From: Bacillota bacterium
GTDB taxonomy: Bacteria > Bacillota > Negativicutes > Sporomusales > Sporomusaceae
Assembly: GCA_023388195.1 (NCBI GenBank)
Contig: JAEWGR010000041.1
Span: 1 to 20,224 of the forward strand
DNA: 20,224 nucleotides
Direction of reading: 5' to 3'
The notes under the pieces are model-generated. The model ran no database searches. It was not told the origin of the DNA and saw nothing but the letters and a program-made list of their open reading frames with translations. Shown one piece after another: positions 12,838 to 20,224 of this stretch. The position numbers were made by a program, and so were the translations under genes. Within the stretch, counting starts at the first letter, position 1, and each line of letters begins with the position of its first letter.

Positions 12838-13557
12838 TTACTTATTTATAGAATTATTGCGGTATGCCTGGGGCGTTATTCCTTCCCACTGCTTAAACAG
12901 TCTGGTTAGTGATGCCTGATGTTCGTAGCCAACCTGATGAGCAATCGCCAGCAGGCTGTAGCTTGTTTCCCTGAGCAGCCGTTTGGCTGCCAGCAGTCTT
13001 AGCTTTTGAAGATAGGTCTGTACACTGACTCCCAGTTTTTTCTGAAACCATTGGCTGTAATAACTGGGATGATAATGTTCTAAGGCCGCTAACGTGTGGA
13101 GCGAAATGTTGGTATGATAATGTTTGTGAAGATAGCGGATAGAAGGATATTCCTGGTTTTGCTGAATTAATTGAAATGAATATTGGAGCAGCTGATTCAT
13201 TGCTGTGGTACTTGTCTTTTTCGACTCACACTCGTTCAGCATCAGGAACCGCAGTGCGCGCCAGCGGTCGTCAAACTCTATATATTTTACCTCATTGTCA
13301 GTACAAGTATAGCCAAGTAAAGTATGGGGAATATGAAATACCAAAAATTCATTGCGATCTTTTGCATAGTAACTGTGCTCACATTCCGGAGGAAGGAAAA
13401 GAATATGCTGATAGTTAAGCGTAAGCGATCGCTGCCCTGAAGTCAGGCACAACGTTCCGTGTAACGGCAGGATCAAGTGTCCGAATGAATGGCTGTGGGT
13501 ATGCTCAATATCAATAAACTGCATTTTTTCCGCGACGGTCGAATAGAGGTGTTTCAT
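12838..13557 (-). CDS. AraC-family transcriptional regulator with cupin sensor domain
   Basis: A 239-aa regulator. Residues 1-90 look like an AraC-binding cupin (IDIEHTHSHSFGHLILPLHG, LTLNYQHILFLPPECEHSYY). The C-terminal ~100 residues hold two helix-turn-helix units (NISLHTLAALEHYHPSYYSQ, then SYSLLAIAHQVGYEHQASLT and RLFKQWEGITPQAYR). The ATG at 13557 has GGAGG eight bases upstream; an in-frame GTG at 13575 is less likely. It probably controls the MFS gene directly downstream on the same strand. The histidines in the cupin (HTHSHS, HSYY) may bind a ligand or metal, which is a guess. Confidence 0.9.
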   Translation of the reverse strand: MKHLYSTVAEKMQFIDIEHTHSHSFGHLILPLHGTLCLTSGQRSLTLNYQHILFLPPECEHSYYAKDRNEFLVFHIPHTLLGYTCTDNEVKYIEFDDRWRALRFLMLNECESKKTSTTAMNQLLQYSFQLIQQNQEYPSIRYLHKHYHTNISLHTLAALEHYHPSYYSQWFQKKLGVSVQTYLQKLRLLAAKRLLRETSYSLLAIAHQVGYEHQASLTRLFKQWEGITPQAYRNNSINK

Positions 13558-13601
13558 TTGTTTTTCCTCCACCAATAAACCATAAATTGAAACCTGATAT
13601 T

Positions 13602-13631
13602 AGTATATAGCCTCCAGCCTATTCATGACAA
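13602..13631 (-). promoter_or_regulatory. Promoter of the AraC/MFS unit
   Basis: On the minus strand, TTGTCA (13631-13626) and TATACT (13607-13602) are separated by 18 nt, about 45 bp upstream of the AraC start codon. Confidence 0.5.
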
Positions 13632-13690
13632 CTTTCCTTTTGAATATAATCTTGCTACAATAAAAGCAAATACGTAAAGAGGTGCTGTGA

Positions 13691-14197
13691 ATGCAAGAAT
13701 ACGATACTAAAGAGGCTCTGATTGCTGCAATCCAAAAGACGTATACTCTTTTTGACAAAGAGTTCGATGATGTTCCCGCAGAAAAAATAAATATCCGCAT
13801 AGATGAAGTGGACAAAACTCCCCAGGAGATGATCGCCTATCAGCTTGGCTGGCTGAATCTTGTAATGAGCTGGGAAAAAGACGAATTGGCCGGCAAAAAG
13901 GTGATTACTCCATCCCCTGACTACAAATGGAACCAATTGGGGCCGCTTTATCAGCAGTTTTATAGAGAATACAGTGGCTATTCTCTACAAGACTTACGAA
14001 TATTGTTTAAACAAAGTATTGAAAAATGGTGTGCCTGGATTGAGCAGTTAAGTGATGAGGAACTTTTTATACCCAATAGGCGCCAGTGGTCAGTAACCAA
14101 TGCCAACTGGCCGCTATGGAAATGGGTGCATATCAATTCGGTTGCGCCTTTCAAGACATTTCGCACAAAGCTTAGAAAATGGAAAAAGCTTGTATAA
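13691..14197 (+). CDS. ClbS/DfsB family protein (DUF1706-type four-helix bundle)
   Basis: A 168-aa protein of the DinB-like four-helix superfamily, ClbS/DfsB branch. The pattern is TKEALIAAIQKTY, an early D-x-VPAEK, the helix MIAYQLGWLNLVMSWEKDE, the PSPDYKWNQLGPLYQQFY block, then IEQLSDEELF and WPLWKWVHINSVAPFKTFR. ClbS hydrolyses the colibactin cyclopropane; most relatives have no known substrate and lack metal ligands. No biosynthetic cluster is near, so a detoxification role is only a possibility. The ATG has AGAGGTG upstream. It is divergent from the AraC gene and just ahead of the cadC promoter. Confidence 0.82.
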   Translation: MQEYDTKEALIAAIQKTYTLFDKEFDDVPAEKINIRIDEVDKTPQEMIAYQLGWLNLVMSWEKDELAGKKVITPSPDYKWNQLGPLYQQFYREYSGYSLQDLRILFKQSIEKWCAWIEQLSDEELFIPNRRQWSVTNANWPLWKWVHINSVAPFKTFRTKLRKWKKLV

Positions 14198-14204
14198 GCA
14201 ATTC

Positions 14205-14250
14205 TTGACAGACAGGATAAGAACAGATATATTTTACATGACTATATATG
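14205..14250 (+). promoter_or_regulatory. cadC promoter with overlapping operator-like dyad
   Basis: TTGACA (14205-14210), 17 nt, TATATT (14228-14233) is a near-consensus sigma-A promoter. CATGACTATATATG (14237-14250), with CAT/ATG ends around a TATATA core, covers the expected start site and resembles the dyad at the cadA start. Confidence 0.75.
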
Positions 14251-14263
14251 CAGGCGGTGTGTG

Positions 14264-14668
14264 ATGAAAAAGTGTCCCTGTGATTCCGATATGTGTGAAG
14301 AGTTGTGTGAACATCCCCAAACAGTCTGTCAGGTGCAAAACGAATTACCGCCAGCGGGAGAAATCCGGCAAGTGACAGAAATGTTCCGGCTATTGGGTGA
14401 TATGAAGCGGTTTAAAATTCTGCAGGCCTTAGCTACACGGGAGTTATGTGTCTGTGATCTTGCCGCTGTGCTGCAGATGGCGCAGTCGGCTATATCGCAG
14501 CAGCTTCGCCTGCTGCGCGGTGCCCGGCTGGTTAAGTACCGCAAAGAGGGGACACTGGCCTGGTATTCACTCCATGATGAGCAGGTGGCCGACCTGCTGC
14601 AGCAGGGAATGAATCATATCCGTAAAATGAAAGGGCTTAACCAGAACAAAGGACCGGCGCCATACTGA
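14264..14668 (+). CDS. cadC: CadC-type ArsR/SmtB metal-responsive repressor
   Basis: A 134-aa winged-helix repressor. Helix 3 carries ELCVCDL (Cys62, Cys64), and the N-terminus is cysteine-rich (Cys4, 6, 11, 15, 22). Together they resemble the four-thiolate Cd/Pb/Zn site of Staphylococcus CadC. The recognition helix is QMAQSAISQQLRLLRGARLV, followed by the wing KYRKEGTLAWYSL and helix 5 with DEQVADLL. The start ATG 14264 follows AGGCGGTG; GTG 14261 is also possible. The protein should leave its operators when Cd(II), Pb(II) or Zn(II) binds and so derepress cadA, which is convergent downstream. The C-terminal codons form one arm of the shared terminator. Confidence 0.88.
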   Translation: MKKCPCDSDMCEELCEHPQTVCQVQNELPPAGEIRQVTEMFRLLGDMKRFKILQALATRELCVCDLAAVLQMAQSAISQQLRLLRGARLVKYRKEGTLAWYSLHDEQVADLLQQGMNHIRKMKGLNQNKGPAPY

Positions 14669-14685
14669 CGTCAGTCCTTTGTTCT
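14643..14685. terminator. Bidirectional terminator between cadC and cadA
   Basis: AGAACAAAGGAC (14643-14654) and GTCCTTTGTTCT (14674-14685) form a perfect 12-bp stem with a 19-nt loop that contains the cadC stop codon. It sits between the 3' ends of two convergent genes and is moderately T-rich on both sides. Confidence 0.65.
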
Positions 14686-14704
14686 ATTTCCGGGAAATTG
14701 CCGG

Positions 14705-17308
14705 TCAGCGGATTTTTTGCATGAGCCGCATCCCGTTCAGCGTTACCAGGATCGATGACCCCATGTCGGCGAGCACTGCCAGCCACAGATCAACAAATCC
14801 GAAGAAGGTAAATATGACAAACAGTACTTTAATCAATACGGCAAAGCCGATATTTTGCTTGATGACAGCTACTGATTTACGACTCAGGCTGATTACATAG
14901 GCCAGCTTGCCCAGGTCATCGGCCATTAAAGCAATATCGGCCGTTTCCAGAGCCGTATCCGAGCCGGCGACCCCCATGGCCACACCAACATTGGCGGCTG
15001 CCAGGGCCGGCGCGTCATTGACGCCGTCTCCGACCATCGCGACCGTACCGTACTCCTTAGTCAGTTTTTGTACAGTAGCTACTTTATCCTGGGGCAGTAA
15101 ATCACCGTAATAGGCGTCAAGAGTAAGGTTTCTGGCAATGGCGGCGGCGACCCGGCTGTTATCCCCTGTCAACATGGCGATATGCTTCATACCGGCCTGA
15201 CGCAGATCTTTGATTGCATTTTTACTGTTGGCCCGTAAGGTGTCCGCCACGGCTATCATTCCCCAAACAGCCTGAGCAGAGCCAATGAGCATGACCGTTT
15301 TTCCCTGTTCTTCTAAATGGAGCAGGGCATCTTTATTTTGTTCCAGATCCAGCCCCAGTTCGGCAAACAGCCTGCTGTTGCCGACATAGACGGTTTGGCC
15401 GTTGATGCTGGCCTGGGCACCGCGCCCGACCAGGGCCTTGAAATTCACTGCCGGCAGCAGTGGGAGTTGGTTGGCTTTTTCTACAATTGCCAGTGCTAAA
15501 GGATGCTCAGACCATTTCTCCACTGCCGCAGCGAGGGATAACAGTTCCTGCTCCTTGATTTCACCCAGGGTCAGAACATCGGTAACGACCGGGCGGCCAT
15601 GGGTCAGTGTGCCGGTTTTATCAAAAGCAATGGCCCGAATACCACCCATTTGCTCTAAATAGGCACCGCCTTTAATCAGGACACCATGGCGGGAGGCATT
15701 GCCAATGGCCGATACGATTGAGACCGGTGTTGAGATAACGAGGGCGCAGGGGCAGGAGATAACCAGCAGTACCAGGCCTTTGTAGAACCAGGGGGCAAAA
15801 GGCTGGCTGAACAACAGCCAGGGCAGGACCATGATGGCGGCGGCTGTGAGTAAGACCGCCGGGGTATAGTATTTGGCGAAGACATCGACGAACTGTTGGG
15901 AAGGGGCTTTTTGTGCCTGCGCTTCTTCTACCAGGTGCATGATTTTGGCCAGTGTCGAATCGGCGGCGATCCGGGTAACCTCAATCTCCAAGGCGCCATG
16001 CTCATTCACGGTTCCGGCATATACCATATCACCGGCCGTTTTTTCCACAGGCAGGGATTCGCCGGTGATGGTGGCCTGGTTGACAGCCGATAAACCGCTG
16101 ACAACCGTGCCGTCCATGGCAATTCGTTCGCCGGGTTTGACAATAATCAGATCGCCAATCATGATCTCTTCCACCGGCAGCCGCTCTTCCTCGCCATTGC
16201 GCCGCACCAGCGCCTCCGGCGGGGCCAGTTCCATGAGGGCCCGGATGGATTGGCGGGTTTTGTCCATTGTATAGGTCTGCAGCGTATTGCCGAAGGAGAA
16301 TAAAAAGGCAACTGTTGCGCCTTCGCTCCACTCGCCAATCGCTGCCGCGCCGATCACGGCGACCGTCATGAGAAAATTCATATCAAAGGTAAAGGACCTC
16401 AGGCCGTACAAACCACTTTTGGCGGCACTATATCCACCAATTACGGCAGCGGCGACGTAGAGCGGAATAAGGATAGTGTCACTGTAGGTTAACCATTCCA
16501 GGACGGTAGCCAGCCCCAGGATTACGCCGGAAATAATAGTCGCCTGGGTACGCCGGTTGGTCCACCACGCCGCCCTGGTCTCCGGGCGTCGTGGGCCTGC
16601 TGACAGGCGCTCAGCCTGATAGCCGGCTTGTTTAACTGCCTGGACGATGGTGGCCACCGGGGCGGTATGTTCCACTGTCATTTTGCCGGCGGCGAAATTT
16701 ACCTGGGCTGTCACTACACCTGCCAGTGCAGCTAGCCGCTTTTCCAGCTTGGCGGCACAGTCACCGCAGTCCAGACCGGAAATCCGGAATGCGGATTGCT
16801 GTGTTCCGGACAGGCTGCCGGCTGTAGGCATGAGGACAGCCTGATAACCAAAGCTGCCGACTTCTTTCTCAATTTGTGCTGCCTGGAGCCGGGTTTGATC
16901 ATAGGTTATTTTTAGCTTGGCGGTGGCAAAATTGACGTTGGCTTCGATTACGCCTGCCAGTTTGCCCAGCCCTTTTTCCAGTTTGGCAGCACAGTCGGCG
17001 CAGTCCAGACCCTGGACTGTAAAAATACTGGTGAGGGTGCCTGTATTCGCCTGGGGGTTTATCTGGTGAGCTGCAGCATTGGCGTCAGGATCGCCGGCGG
17101 CCCTGGACGGGACGGCAATTGGGCCGGGGCCGGTGCAGCAATTGCAAGCCGGGGCTGCTGATGGCTGGATTGACGATTCTGCCGGGCAGCAGCTGCAAGC
17201 CGCTGCCGCCTCCAATTGGGCAGCCGGTTCAGGCGTTGGTGAGCAGCAGCCACTCTGGCAGGTTGTTTTTTGAGAGGCTGGTTTCTCTGATAGCTTTTTT
17301 AAAGCCAT
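14705..17308 (-). CDS. cadA: CadA/ZntA-type P1B-2 ATPase, Cd/Zn/Pb efflux, with cysteine-rich N-terminus
   Basis: An 867-aa heavy-metal-transporting P-type ATPase of the inner membrane. Residues 1-60 contain three cysteine clusters (Cys17/21/22, Cys38/40/41, Cys55/57/58). Two HMA domains follow, with metal motifs DCADC (Cys103, Cys106) and DCGDC (Cys181, Cys184); the Asp before Cys is typical of Zn/Cd types. Further motifs are TGES (415-418), the membrane CPC (519-521), phosphorylated Asp563 in DKTGT, SEHP (600-603), GDGVNDAP (760-767) and Asp848 in ADMG of the last membrane region, which together fit the P1B-2 group. AGGAAGTGA precedes the ATG. Expression is probably repressed by the convergent CadC. 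Confidence 0.93.
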   Translation of the reverse strand: MALKKLSEKPASQKTTCQSGCCSPTPEPAAQLEAAAACSCCPAESSIQPSAAPACNCCTGPGPIAVPSRAAGDPDANAAAHQINPQANTGTLTSIFTVQGLDCADCAAKLEKGLGKLAGVIEANVNFATAKLKITYDQTRLQAAQIEKEVGSFGYQAVLMPTAGSLSGTQQSAFRISGLDCGDCAAKLEKRLAALAGVVTAQVNFAAGKMTVEHTAPVATIVQAVKQAGYQAERLSAGPRRPETRAAWWTNRRTQATIISGVILGLATVLEWLTYSDTILIPLYVAAAVIGGYSAAKSGLYGLRSFTFDMNFLMTVAVIGAAAIGEWSEGATVAFLFSFGNTLQTYTMDKTRQSIRALMELAPPEALVRRNGEEERLPVEEIMIGDLIIVKPGERIAMDGTVVSGLSAVNQATITGESLPVEKTAGDMVYAGTVNEHGALEIEVTRIAADSTLAKIMHLVEEAQAQKAPSQQFVDVFAKYYTPAVLLTAAAIMVLPWLLFSQPFAPWFYKGLVLLVISCPCALVISTPVSIVSAIGNASRHGVLIKGGAYLEQMGGIRAIAFDKTGTLTHGRPVVTDVLTLGEIKEQELLSLAAAVEKWSEHPLALAIVEKANQLPLLPAVNFKALVGRGAQASINGQTVYVGNSRLFAELGLDLEQNKDALLHLEEQGKTVMLIGSAQAVWGMIAVADTLRANSKNAIKDLRQAGMKHIAMLTGDNSRVAAAIARNLTLDAYYGDLLPQDKVATVQKLTKEYGTVAMVGDGVNDAPALAAANVGVAMGVAGSDTALETADIALMADDLGKLAYVISLSRKSVAVIKQNIGFAVLIKVLFVIFTFFGFVDLWLAVLADMGSSILVTLNGMRLMQKIR

Positions 17309-17335
17309 TGTTAGTTCACTTCCTATCTATCCGAA

Positions 17336-17422
17336 ATAAGGGCGATGTGTTGTGTTCATAACTTTTTTCTGGTTTATGGGCTTGCAGGGACTTTTATTGC
17401 CAGCATAAGCAACCTCCCTTAT
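17336..17422 (-). promoter_or_regulatory. Folded leader of cadA with possible regulatory uORF
   Basis: The cadA mRNA leader is about 145 nt. ATAAGGG (17422-17416 on the minus strand) can pair perfectly with CCCTTAT (17342-17336), closing a long loop. The 5' arm overlaps the Shine-Dalgarno (AAGGGAGG) of a small ORF at 17406, so pairing could hide it. The function is inferred only. Confidence 0.3.
17374..17406 (-). CDS. Possible 10-aa leader peptide upstream of cadA
   Basis: ATG at 17406, six bases after a strong AAGGGAGG, opens the reading MLAIKVPASP and then TAA at 17374. It lies within the cadA leader. A second short ORF (MNTTHRPYFG) follows without a clear ribosome binding site. A coding role is unproven; the strong SD is the only evidence. 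Confidence 0.3.
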   Translation of the reverse strand: MLAIKVPASP

Positions 17423-17435
17423 CTTTTCTATAATA

Positions 17436-17487
17436 TATGAGTATATATTCATACGTATAATATATGAGGAGTTGTTAAATAAGTCAA
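17436..17487 (-). promoter_or_regulatory. cadA promoter and CadC-type operator
   Basis: On the minus strand, TTGACT (17487-17482), 17 nt, TATATT (17464-17459) forms a strong promoter. The 18-bp near-perfect dyad TATGAGTATATATTCATA (17436-17453; arms TATGA/TCATA) covers the expected start site, as expected for an ArsR/CadC-type operator. Confidence 0.8.
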
Positions 17488-17530
17488 GCGATTTTTAATA
17501 AAATCAGCAGCAATATACAGCCTTTTATAT

Positions 17531-17574
17531 TAACAGCTCAGCCATCTTTGTGCGGAAGGATGGCTGAGCTGTTA
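17531..17574. terminator. Strong 16-bp hairpin between cadA promoter and GT2 gene
   Basis: TAACAGCTCAGCCATC (17531-17546) pairs perfectly with 17559-17574 around a 12-nt loop; GTTTTC follows. It is terminator-like on the plus strand, although the upstream gene (cadA) points away from it. It could insulate the GT2 gene, end a small transcript, or be a mobile repeat remnant. Confidence 0.45.
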
Positions 17575-17688
17575 GTTTTCTGCTTCATTAGAACTTACTA
17601 AACCAGATCTCTTTTTCATATTATTTTCAGAATGGGTTGTTATACTCATATCCGTAATTGGTATTAAACAGTGAAAAAGGAGATAGAA

Positions 17689-18693
17689 ATGAAGCTAATT
17701 TCAATTGTTGTACCTGTTTTTAATGAGCAGGAAAACCTGAATATGTTTTATCAAGAAGTGTGTAAATATATGGACTTGTTGCGATATTCATGGGAATTGA
17801 TTTTCATTGACGATGGTTCGAACGATGACACCGCCCTTATGCTTAACAGGCTGACACAGCAGGATGCCAGGGTTAAAGGGATTATTCTGGCCCGTAACTT
17901 TGGGCACCAGGTGGCCTTGACCTGCGGTCTCGATTATGCGAAGGGCGACGCCGTGATTACTATGGATGGCGACATGCAGCACCCGCCGGCGATGCTGCCG
18001 CTTCTTATAAGGAAATGGGAAGAGGGTTTTGAAGTTGTACAAACCATCCGGGTAGATACAGCCGGTGTCTCTTGGTTAAAGCGGTGTACTTCCAGCCTGT
18101 TTTACCAGTTAATTAATGCGATGTCTGCTGTTCACATCGTGGAAGGCGGGTCAGACTTCCGGCTGCTTGATAAAAAAGTTGTTCAAACCTTTCATCATTT
18201 TAAGGAGAAGGCCCGTTTTATCCGTGGCATCATCGGTGCTATGGGGTACCGGCAGGCCCAGGTCAAGTTTGCAGCACCTGCGCGCTATGCCGGCAAATCC
18301 AAGTTTTCGCCCAGAAAGATGCTTTCGTTTGCCCTTGATGGCATTACAGCCTACTCCAGGGTGCCCCTGCGTCTAGCCTTTTACCTTGGCTTGCTCTTGG
18401 GGCTGACGAGTTTTGCCTTGACCCTGAATGTGGTGTACACTAAGCTGTTTACCGCTGATGCCGTACCAGGATGGGCCACAATTGCAGCCAGTGTATTGCT
18501 GCTGGGCGGGATTCAATTGGCCGGACTGGGGATTATTGGTGAATACGTTGGCCGCATTTTTGAGGAGGTTAAGCAACGGCCGTTATACTGGGTGCGGTCT
18601 GAACTAAAAAGCGACGCCGAAACAGCTGCTGAAAAAGGCGACAAGCACGGAAATTTAATGATCGCCAAAACGCAGTGGCAGACAATTCCCTAA
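17689..18693 (+). CDS. GT2 polyprenyl-phosphate glycosyltransferase (DPM1/GtrB-like)
   Basis: A 334-aa membrane-bound family 2 glycosyltransferase. The GT-A domain (1-~225) has IVVPVFNEQENL, DDGSNDDT (41-48), the metal-binding DGD (93-95) and QHPP (97-100), and conserved EGGSDFRLLD. Two C-terminal membrane helices follow (LAFYLGLLLGLTSFALTL and ASVLLLGGIQLAGLGIIG), then GEYVGRIFEEVKQRPLY, the usual end of this group. Such enzymes move a sugar from a nucleotide donor to undecaprenyl phosphate at the cytosolic face for later transfer to envelope glycans. The ATG at 17689 has AAAGGAG upstream; GTG 17671 is less likely. It is 340 bp upstream of a SpoVB-like flippase on the same strand, so a shared envelope-glycan role is plausible. 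Confidence 0.92.
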   Translation: MKLISIVVPVFNEQENLNMFYQEVCKYMDLLRYSWELIFIDDGSNDDTALMLNRLTQQDARVKGIILARNFGHQVALTCGLDYAKGDAVITMDGDMQHPPAMLPLLIRKWEEGFEVVQTIRVDTAGVSWLKRCTSSLFYQLINAMSAVHIVEGGSDFRLLDKKVVQTFHHFKEKARFIRGIIGAMGYRQAQVKFAAPARYAGKSKFSPRKMLSFALDGITAYSRVPLRLAFYLGLLLGLTSFALTLNVVYTKLFTADAVPGWATIAASVLLLGGIQLAGLGIIGEYVGRIFEEVKQRPLYWVRSELKSDAETAAEKGDKHGNLMIAKTQWQTIP

Positions 18694-19033
18694 AAAACAA
18701 GTGTAAACTTTGATAGGATTGTGGTTTAATGGTGATTTTATAAGTGAGTGAAAACAAACTCAGTTAATTTTCTTGAACTGGATCTGGAGTATTTATTAGG
18801 CCAGCAGGCTGGCTGAAAAATATGTAATCAGTGAAAAAGGATTGTTGAGATTGGCGAGGCGGAAATCGCATAGAACAATTTTTTCATGTGATTGTTGATT
18901 ATATTGTTGTCCGGGGATATACTGCTATTGTAATTGGTATGGCTCTGGAAAGCGTTGGGAACCATACCCAACCCGGCTCGGAGTAATAACGGCCGATGCA
19001 CTCTTACGCCTGAAAGGAAGGTAATTAAAAAGC
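18694..19033 (+). promoter_or_regulatory. Intergenic leader upstream of the SpoVB-like gene
   Basis: A 340-bp non-coding stretch. It contains a small hairpin GCCAGC-AG-GCTGGC near 18800. Nearer the gene are two mutually exclusive stems: GGTATGG (18936-18942) with CCATACC (18962-18968), or GTTGGG (18954-18959) with CCCAAC (18967-18972). An AGGAAGG ribosome binding site is at 19015-19021. No known riboswitch consensus was recognised and no clear promoter boxes were found. Confidence 0.35.
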
Positions 19034-20224
19034 ATGGGGCAAGACCGCAACGGCAACCGTCAGGCCGATACCCTCCTGAAAGGTACGATAGTGCTCACGG
19101 CTGCCGGCATCCTTGTAAAAATTATCGGCTCGTTAAACTGGATTATATTGTCGCAGGTATTAGGCGGTGAAGGGATTGGCTTGTACCAAATGGCCTTTCC
19201 TATTTATCTTTTATTTTTAAGTATTTCAACTGCCGGTATTCCGGTGGCGATTTCTATTATTACCGCTGATAAAGTGGCTGTTTGTGACTATCGGGGCGCT
19301 AACCGTGTTTTTCGCCTGTCCCTTACTCTCTTAGCCGGGCTGGGATTGTTTTTTAGTGTTCTTATGTATTTCGGGGCCACCTGGCTGATTGACTGCGGCC
19401 TTATCCGTGACGGCCGCGCCTATTATGCATTAGTGGCTTTGTCGCCGGCAATTTTTCTCGTTACCATTCTGTCGAGTTTTCGCGGCTATCTGCAGGGCTG
19501 GCAAATCATGACACCTACGGCGGTATCGCAGATCGCCGAGCAGGTTTTCCGGGTAGGGGCCATGCTTTTTTTTGCCAACACCTTTTTATATAAGGGCCTG
19601 GAGTATGCGGCAGGGGGCGCCAGCCTGGGGGCGGGCACCGGCGCCGCCGCGGCTTTGGCTGTACTCGTCTGTTACTATTGGCGTTTCCAGGCCGGACTTC
19701 AGCCTGCCTGTGACAGTCAGGCGGTAAGCATAGAACCGGAAGCCGGTGGCAGGATCATTAGACGTATTCTTACACTGGCTTTGCCAGTATCGCTATCCAG
19801 TATCATGCTGCCGCTGGTTGCCAATCTTGATCTTGTTGTTGTGCCTGTCAGACTGGAGGCTGCCGGCTATACTGTCGAGCAGGCGACAGAATTGTTTGGC
19901 TACTTGACGGGAATGGCTGTTCCGCTGGTCAACCTGGCTACCGTGTTGACGGCCGCGTTAGCGACCAGCCTGGTGCCGGCAATTTCCGAGGCGTATTCGC
20001 AAGGCGATACCCGCTGCGTGCTGCAGCGAATAGCGGCAGCCATGCGTCTTGCCAGTTTAGTCACTATTCCCGGCAGTGTAGCCTTGTGGCTGCTGGCTGA
20101 GCCGGTCGCCGGCGTAATCTACCATGCCCCGCAAGCCGGCGAGCCTATCCGGATTTTGTCAGCCGGGGTGTTTCTTCTGGGCCTGCACCAGATAACTACC
20201 GGTGTGCTGCAAGGAATAGGGCGG
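19034..20224 (+). CDS. SpoVB/MurJ-like flippase (MOP superfamily), 3' end outside window
   Basis: An open reading frame of 397 codons running to the window edge. It starts at ATG 19034 (MGQDRNGNRQADTLLKGTIV) and continues with TAAGILVKIIGSLNWIILSQ, then VLGGEGIGLYQMAFPIYLLF and STAGIPVAISIITA. This is a close match in style to the N-terminus of SpoVB and other polysaccharide/lipid II exporters (KGT...LTAAG...R/KI-G...GAEGLGLYQ...P-Y...GIPVAIS). Many hydrophobic helices follow, as expected for a 14-helix transporter of about 520 aa, so roughly 120 residues are missing. The ribosome binding site AGGAAGG is 12 nt away, a little far. It probably moves an undecaprenyl-linked precursor across the inner membrane in spore cortex or envelope synthesis; the GT2 gene upstream fits. 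Confidence 0.88.
   Translation, partial: MGQDRNGNRQADTLLKGTIVLTAAGILVKIIGSLNWIILSQVLGGEGIGLYQMAFPIYLLFLSISTAGIPVAISIITADKVAVCDYRGANRVFRLSLTLLAGLGLFFSVLMYFGATWLIDCGLIRDGRAYYALVALSPAIFLVTILSSFRGYLQGWQIMTPTAVSQIAEQVFRVGAMLFFANTFLYKGLEYAAGGASLGAGTGAAAALAVLVCYYWRFQAGLQPACDSQAVSIEPEAGGRIIRRILTLALPVSLSSIMLPLVANLDLVVVPVRLEAAGYTVEQATELFGYLTGMAVPLVNLATVLTAALATSLVPAISEAYSQGDTRCVLQRIAAAMRLASLVTIPGSVALWLLAEPVAGVIYHAPQAGEPIRILSAGVFLLGLHQITTGVLQGIGR

Noticed and set aside
15873..16274. 133-codon plus-strand frame inside cadA
   Set aside because: It is antisense to the conserved ATPase core, whose motifs fix the minus-strand frame.
18934..19170. 78-codon plus-strand frame before and over the SpoVB-like start
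   Set aside because: It overlaps the SpoVB-like frame, which shows clear family motifs from 19034 on; the short frame has no recognisable features.
1..20224. CRISPR arrays, tRNA or rRNA genes, insertion sequences
   Set aside because: I saw no regularly spaced repeats, cloverleaf-like sequences or transposase motifs on either strand by eye.

Overview
The window looks like chromosome of a spore-forming, diderm Firmicute, most likely Negativicutes/Sporomusaceae. This is inferred from gene content, not from a marker gene. An Lnt-like apolipoprotein N-acyltransferase implies an outer-membrane lipoprotein pathway, a SpoVB/MurJ-type flippase implies sporulation or wall synthesis, and the CadC/CadA pair and PadR, WYL and AraC regulators are of Firmicute type. 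No transposase, integrase, rRNA, tRNA or CRISPR array was seen.

Layout. (1) 1-1.7 kb, plus strand: the C-terminal half of an AraC regulator, a MazG-like protein and a DUF1003 membrane protein. (2) 1.7-3.1 kb, minus strand: a NifS/IscS cysteine desulfurase followed by a vestigial TetR helix-turn-helix remnant (1745-1927) that runs into a terminator. (3) 3.5-5.9 kb, plus strand: a YafY/WYL regulator, then an SDR oxidoreductase, a decayed SnoaL-like gene and a Dabb protein. The same operator-like element sits upstream of the regulator and upstream of the SDR, so this looks like one small regulon. (4) 5.96-7.42 kb, minus strand: Lnt-like acyltransferase/nitrilase.

(5) 7.4-11.45 kb, plus strand: the most interesting region. 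A structured 570-bp intergenic region (possible small RNA ending in a perfect terminator, and several dyads) precedes an apparent operon: an arsenosugar-type arsenite methyltransferase (ArsM), an aquaglyceroporin, a CobW-family GTPase with a CxCC metal site, and a PadR regulator with an N-terminal CPC motif. I infer a metalloid (As/Sb) handling module in which a trihydroxy metalloid passes the channel and is methylated by ArsM, with the GTPase as metal or cofactor chaperone and PadR as sensor. No arsS, arsB, arsC or acr3 lies in the window.

(6) 11.5-13.6 kb, minus strand: an AraC regulator and an MFS transporter separated by a 34-bp inverted repeat. (7) 13.7-14.2 kb: a ClbS/DfsB-family protein. 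(8) 14.2-17.5 kb: a CadC-type ArsR repressor convergent with a CadA-type P1B ATPase. Both have near-ideal promoters with TATATA-rich dyads at the start site, and they share a bidirectional terminator. (9) 17.7-20.2 kb, plus strand: a GT2 polyprenyl-phosphate glycosyltransferase and a SpoVB-like flippase that runs off the window end.
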